Assembly (NCBI GenBank): GCA_039714395.1
Contig: JBDLJH010000006.1
Coordinates: 80,515 to 144,514, forward strand
Direction: 5' to 3'
DNA length: 64,000 nucleotides
Origin: JAPHSX01 sp039714395
GTDB taxonomy: Bacteria > Pseudomonadota > Gammaproteobacteria > Thiohalomonadales > Thiohalomonadaceae
Shown: in pieces, positions 60,669 through 64,000 of the stretch
Layout: every line of letters starts with the position of its first letter
How positions within the stretch are numbered: position 1 is the first letter of the stretch
The notes under the pieces: model-generated
Database searches by the model: none
Seen by the model: the letters and a program-made list of their open reading frames with translations, nothing else
Told to the model about the DNA's origin: nothing
Made by a program: the position numbers and the translations under genes

Positions 60669-61580
60669 TTAGTTACCCTGGTGGCTTTTGTCGCGCAGCT
60701 GCTGGATGAAGGCCTCGGCGACAGAATTGTTGAGGTTGGAGCGGGTACGGGCGATCCACAGGGTACGTTTGATGCGTAAGCCCTGTACCTTGATGTGATA
60801 AAGGTTGCCCTGTGCCAGCGCCTCGCCAACCGCGAAGCGCGGCAGAAAGCTGACATGTTTGCCGTGTTCCAGCATCTCGACGATGGTGTCGGTGGAGCCG
60901 ACCTCCATTTTAATTGGGATGTTATGGATCCCGATATCCTGCAGTGCCTTGTCGAGAATGATGCGCATCGAAGACTTTGGCTCACGTAGCACGTAGTTGA
61001 GTCTGTTCAGTTCGGTAACCGGGATCAGGTCACTGTTCCATAGAGGGTGATGAGGACCACAGACCAGCACGATCTCATCATCCAGCCACTTCTGTACCAG
61101 AATATCCGGGTGGTCCGGAGCCTGTTCCAGCAGGGCCATGTCTACCAGCCCAGTGGCCAGGTGAGTCTGAATGCGGCGGGTATAACCCATACGACTCTCA
61201 ATGCGGTAATCGGGGTGGGCCTCGGAGAAGGCGAGTAGCAGGCGGGGCAGAACATGTTCACCAATAGAGAAGGTGACCTCCAGGCGCAGATGGTTCTGAC
61301 CGACATGCAGCGACTTCAGATCATCAAGCAAGGTACCCTGATGGTTCAGTACCAGTTGTGCATAGGCGTAGACTTGTTCACCTGCCGGGGTGAGTTCCAG
61401 CCGTCGCCCCTCACGCTGCATTAGTGACAGACCATAACAGGCATCCAGGGCACGTAGTCGCTTGGTGACGGCGGGTTGTCCGATGTGCAGGGCGCGCCCT
61501 GCCTGCTCCACTCCGCCTAACTCGACCACGGCCCGCAGGGTGGCGAGTCCTTTCAGATCTGGCAAGCTCTTATATTCCAT
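60669..61580 (-). CDS. LysR-family transcriptional regulator
   Basis: A 303-residue LysR regulator. HTH: ATLRAVVELGGVEQAGRALHIGQPAVTKRLRALDACYGLSLMQREGRRLELTPAGEQV; effector domain with LEVTFSIGEHVLPRLLLAFSEAHPDYRIES. It is divergent from the SLC13 permease gene. An inverted repeat (ATATTCC..GGAATAT) overlaps its start codon and a near-copy lies 130 bp away, indicating autoregulation plus control of the permease. Confidence 0.92.
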   Translation of the reverse strand: MEYKSLPDLKGLATLRAVVELGGVEQAGRALHIGQPAVTKRLRALDACYGLSLMQREGRRLELTPAGEQVYAYAQLVLNHQGTLLDDLKSLHVGQNHLRLEVTFSIGEHVLPRLLLAFSEAHPDYRIESRMGYTRRIQTHLATGLVDMALLEQAPDHPDILVQKWLDDEIVLVCGPHHPLWNSDLIPVTELNRLNYVLREPKSSMRIILDKALQDIGIHNIPIKMEVGSTDTIVEMLEHGKHVSFLPRFAVGEALAQGNLYHIKVQGLRIKRTLWIARTRSNLNNSVAEAFIQQLRDKSHQGN

Positions 61581-61590
61581 TTCGGAATAT
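61572..61590. promoter_or_regulatory. LysR operator candidate 1, perfect 7-5-7 inverted repeat
   Basis: ATATTCC, spacer ATTTC, GGAATAT. It covers the start codon of the LysR gene (CAT at 61578-61580), so binding would block its expression. It is closely matched by operator 2. Confidence 0.75.
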
Positions 61591-61701
61591 TACTATATTG
61601 CTATTCATTTGAATACTCTTGAGGCAGCAGGCATTATGCCGCGTTGTTTCACGGGTTGCGCCTCTGTTTTGGCTCTCACCATTACCATGACAAGTGTAGT
61701 G

Positions 61702-61722
61702 AATTTCCATTTTGGAATATTC
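61702..61722. promoter_or_regulatory. LysR operator candidate 2
   Basis: TTTCC, spacer ATTTT, GGAAT with extended flanks (AAT..ATT). It shares TTCCATTT-GGAATAT with operator 1, differing at one spacer base. It lies about 95 bp upstream of the SLC13 permease start, a normal activation position for LysR proteins. Confidence 0.75.
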
Positions 61723-61815
61723 GCTTATCCTACTTTTGTTCTGTCGAAACATCACTGTGAACAATAAACACCCCATTTGGGGCCTGTTTTAGCTACTAAT
61801 TATTGGAGATTCTGC

Positions 61816-63801
61816 ATGACCGCCCTTGCCGACGAAGAGCGTACCAAGAAAACGGTACTTCCCCCCTCTGCCAAACAGTGGAGCGCTGCAGCTATTTTTG
61901 CTCTTATGGCTATTGGCCTTGCGCAGGTTGTGCCGTCTATCGAGATTGCATGGGTTTGTGGCATCCTGATGCTCACCATCTACCTCTTTGCCTTTGAGGT
62001 GGTCGGCGTTGATGTAGCCGCCGCCTCGGTGATGGTGCTGCTGGGTCTCACCTCAATTCTGGCCCCGGTGATGGGCCTGGAACAGGGGCTGGTGGATACC
62101 CGCCAGCTGTTTGACGGCTTCTCCTCCAATGCGGTTATTTCGATTATCGCGGTGATGATCATCGGTGCCGGTCTCGACAAGACCGGCCTGATGGGCAAGG
62201 TGGCCAACTTTATCCTTAAGGTCGGTGGTACTACCGAGGGGCGTATCATCCCCATCATCTCCAGTACCGTTGGTTTTATCTCCTCGTTCATGCAGAACGT
62301 GGGTGCCGCCGCGCTGTTCCTGCCGGTCGTCTCGCGCATCTCGGCACGCTCTGGTCTGCCGATGTCTCGCCTGCTGATGCCGATGGGTTTTACTGCCATC
62401 CTTGGCGGTACCATGACGATGATCGGCTCATCACCGCTGATTCTTCTCAACGACCTGATTCTTACCTCTAACAAGGCGTTACCTGAAGCACAGCAGATGG
62501 ATACCTGGGGTCTGTTCTCAGTCACTCCCGTAGGTTTGGCACTGATTATTACCGGTATTCTCTATTTTGTTATTGCCGGTCGTTTCGTACTGCCGACCAG
62601 TAAAGGGGGAGACGATGTGACCTCCGGACAGCGGGCGGCGGATTATTTCGATGATCTCTATGGTGTTGACTACGAGGTCTACGAGGTAAAGGTTCCCGCT
62701 GATAGCAAGATCATCGGCAGAAGCCTGGATGAGATCGAGGGTGGCTGCAAGATCCGTATCGTTGCGGTTGAAAAGGGCGATGGTCTGCGCTTTGGTGCCA
62801 ACAGTGTGGATCGCTCCACCGGCATTGAGGCGGGAACCCTGCTAGGCGTGATTGGTGATGAGGAGAACTTCAACAAGTTCATCGAGGCTTCTGGTGTCGA
62901 GGTGAAACCGGAACTGGAGACCTTCTCCGATGCACTGGTTTCCAGTAAGTCCGGTATTGCAGAAGTCGTTATTCCGCCGGGCTCCAGCCTGATTGGTAAG
63001 ACTGCGCGTGACGTCTGGATGCGCAAGAGTTACGGCCTGTCACTGATGGCGATTCACCGTGGTGGCGAGACCATTACCCGCGAGGGTGGCGGTGTGCGCG
63101 ATACCGCCTTCCAGGCCGGTGATGCGCTGGTGGTACACACTGCGTGGGCCGATCTTGCCCGACTGGAGAGTGATCGCAACTTTGTTGTCGTTACCACCGA
63201 ATATCCGCACGAAGAGCTGCGTCCTAATAAACTGCTTCCGGCGTTGATCTTTTTTGCCACCGCACTGGTGCTGATCTTTATGGATGTTCGCCTCTCTGTT
63301 GCACTGCTTACCGGTGCTATGGGCATGGTGCTCTCCAGGGTGCTAACCATTGAGGAAGCCTACGAGGCCGTTAGCTGGAAGACTGTATTCCTGCTTGCAT
63401 CCTTGATACCGCTCGGCCTTGCAGTGGAGACCAGCGGTACCGCTAAGTGGATCGCCGGTGAGGTGGTTGCGCTGGTGGGCGATGCGGCACCGTGGGTGAT
63501 CCAGGCCTCGATTGCGGTACTGGCGACCTTCTTCACCCTGGTGATGTCCAACGTTGGTGCGACCGTACTGCTGGTACCACTTGCGGTAAATATCGCCATT
63601 CAGGTCGGTGCTGATCCGGCCGTGTATGCACTAACCGTAGCTATCGCTACCTCCAACTCCTTCCTTATCCCCACCCACCAGGTGAACGCCCTGATTATGG
63701 GTCCCGGTGGTTACCGTGTGCCTGACTTCATGAAGGCCGGCGGCATTATGACGATTCTGTTCCTGATCGTAATGATGGTGATGATGAATCTCGTCTTCTA
63801 A
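61816..63801 (+). CDS. SLC13-family permease with two RCK/TrkA-C domains
   Basis: A 661-residue transporter: about five helices, then a cytoplasmic region (about 265-470) with two TrkA-C-like domains (VYEVKVPADSKIIGRSLDEIEGGCKIRIVAVEKGDGLRFG..., AEVVIPPGSSLIGKTARDVWMRKSYGLSLMAIHRGGETI...DTAFQAGDALVVHT), then about five more helices. Motifs: FISSFMQNVGAAALFLPVV, SNVGATVLLVPLAVNIAIQ, ATSNSFLIPTHQVNALIMGPGGYR. Members move sulfate, dicarboxylates or other anions; the RCK domains suggest cytoplasmic ligand gating. The ATG at 61816 follows TTGGAGA. Confidence 0.9.
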   Translation: MTALADEERTKKTVLPPSAKQWSAAAIFALMAIGLAQVVPSIEIAWVCGILMLTIYLFAFEVVGVDVAAASVMVLLGLTSILAPVMGLEQGLVDTRQLFDGFSSNAVISIIAVMIIGAGLDKTGLMGKVANFILKVGGTTEGRIIPIISSTVGFISSFMQNVGAAALFLPVVSRISARSGLPMSRLLMPMGFTAILGGTMTMIGSSPLILLNDLILTSNKALPEAQQMDTWGLFSVTPVGLALIITGILYFVIAGRFVLPTSKGGDDVTSGQRAADYFDDLYGVDYEVYEVKVPADSKIIGRSLDEIEGGCKIRIVAVEKGDGLRFGANSVDRSTGIEAGTLLGVIGDEENFNKFIEASGVEVKPELETFSDALVSSKSGIAEVVIPPGSSLIGKTARDVWMRKSYGLSLMAIHRGGETITREGGGVRDTAFQAGDALVVHTAWADLARLESDRNFVVVTTEYPHEELRPNKLLPALIFFATALVLIFMDVRLSVALLTGAMGMVLSRVLTIEEAYEAVSWKTVFLLASLIPLGLAVETSGTAKWIAGEVVALVGDAAPWVIQASIAVLATFFTLVMSNVGATVLLVPLAVNIAIQVGADPAVYALTVAIATSNSFLIPTHQVNALIMGPGGYRVPDFMKAGGIMTILFLIVMMVMMNLVF

Positions 63802-63842
63802 AAGACGACTCCTACGTTTTACGGCTGTACCGCGGTGTCTTC

Positions 63843-63864
63843 GCTGATGTTTTCTAGCATCAGC
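63843..63864. repeat. Hairpin between permease and last gene
   Basis: GCTGATG (63843-63849) and CATCAGC (63858-63864) with an 8-base loop. No T-run follows, so it is not a clear terminator; it may stabilise or process the message. Confidence 0.5.
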
Positions 63865-63930
63865 CGAGGGCGTGGTGCCCTGTTGTCTAGCGAACCCATG
63901 CTGCACTCTTAACAACGAGAGAAAAGATTA

Positions 63931-64000
63931 ATGAAAAAGATCCTTGCAAGCCTTGCCGCGCTCATCGCTCCGATGCTGCTTAGCTCCGTGGCTATGGCCG
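63931..64000 (+). CDS. Secreted protein, N-terminal fragment (cut by window end)
   Basis: ATG 63931 preceded by GAGAGA encodes a clear signal peptide (MKKILASLAALIAPMLLSS.., AMA at the end). The rest lies beyond the window, so no function can be assigned. Same strand as the SLC13 permease and 129 bp downstream. Confidence 0.7.
   Translation, partial: MKKILASLAALIAPMLLSSVAMA

Overview
The window reads as a chromosome segment of a free-living or host-associated gammaproteobacterium. The evidence is the gene set: EI-Ntr PtsP, ArgA as a kinase-fold/GNAT fusion, Dam, RNase T, GrxD, an MsrPQ pair, DUF4389 and DUF3301 proteins, and enlarged PstC/PstA permeases of the kind seen in Chromatiales/Thiotrichales-like lineages. 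The genus cannot be fixed from sequence reading alone. Base composition is moderately GC-rich apart from one AT-rich accessory patch at about 50.3-52.5 kb. No rRNA, tRNA or CRISPR array was recognised.

Layout. 0-7 kb: the 3' end of ptsP, a secreted protein, an EAL-HDOD signalling protein, and an argE-argA-dam cluster on the minus strand. 7-14.7 kb: a B12-binding radical SAM enzyme followed by a heptamer tandem repeat, then a minus-strand operon TetR / RND exporter / LolA-like protein / DUF1302 outer-membrane protein / small membrane protein, with a TetR-type operator in front. 15-17.2 kb: a phosphate-binding-protein/OmpA fusion gene and a chimeric gene remnant ending in a GlyGly-CTERM-like tail. 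17.2-20.7 kb: a heme-sensor GGDEF-EAL protein and a LuxR-type regulator separated by a perfect palindrome. 21-22.9 kb: ilvD.

22.9-37.2 kb is the phosphate region: phoB-phoR, a second heptamer-repeat block, pstS, about 5 kb of unrelated small genes, then pstC-pstA-pstB-phoU. Good Pho boxes lie upstream of phoB, pstS (two in phase) and pstC, the first and third spaced 10 bp from a plausible -10 element. The genes between are a PilZ-like protein, a thioredoxin/DsbD-like membrane protein, a spermidine-synthase-fold methyltransferase, a zinc-peptidase-like protein and several conserved unknowns.

37-50.3 kb: a small SET-domain protein, argF and argD, a urate-oxidase-N-terminal-like membrane protein, the MsrPQ methionine sulfoxide repair pair, a two-component system with a repeat-containing secreted protein, a lone HyuB overlapping a BON lipoprotein, an asparagine-synthase-like amidotransferase of the N-acetylglutaminylglutamine-amide type, grxD and a cytochrome b561. 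50.3-52.5 kb is an accessory island: a YefM/YoeB toxin-antitoxin module, the 3' end of a group II intron (maturase tail plus domains V and VI), and an AT-rich orphan gene. 52.5-64 kb: rnt, a TraB/GumN protein, pyrC, DUF3301, a LysR regulator, an AI-2E-family permease, a dihydrolipoamide-dehydrogenase-like flavoprotein, and a LysR regulator divergent from an SLC13 permease with two matching inverted-repeat operators. The final 70 bases start a secreted protein cut by the window end.

The most unusual items are the phase-locked heptamer repeats behind two genes, the PstC beta-propeller and PstA coiled-coil insertions with a probably leaderless pstC message, the chimeric CTERM remnant, the group II intron fossil beside the toxin-antitoxin module, and the paired LysR operators.
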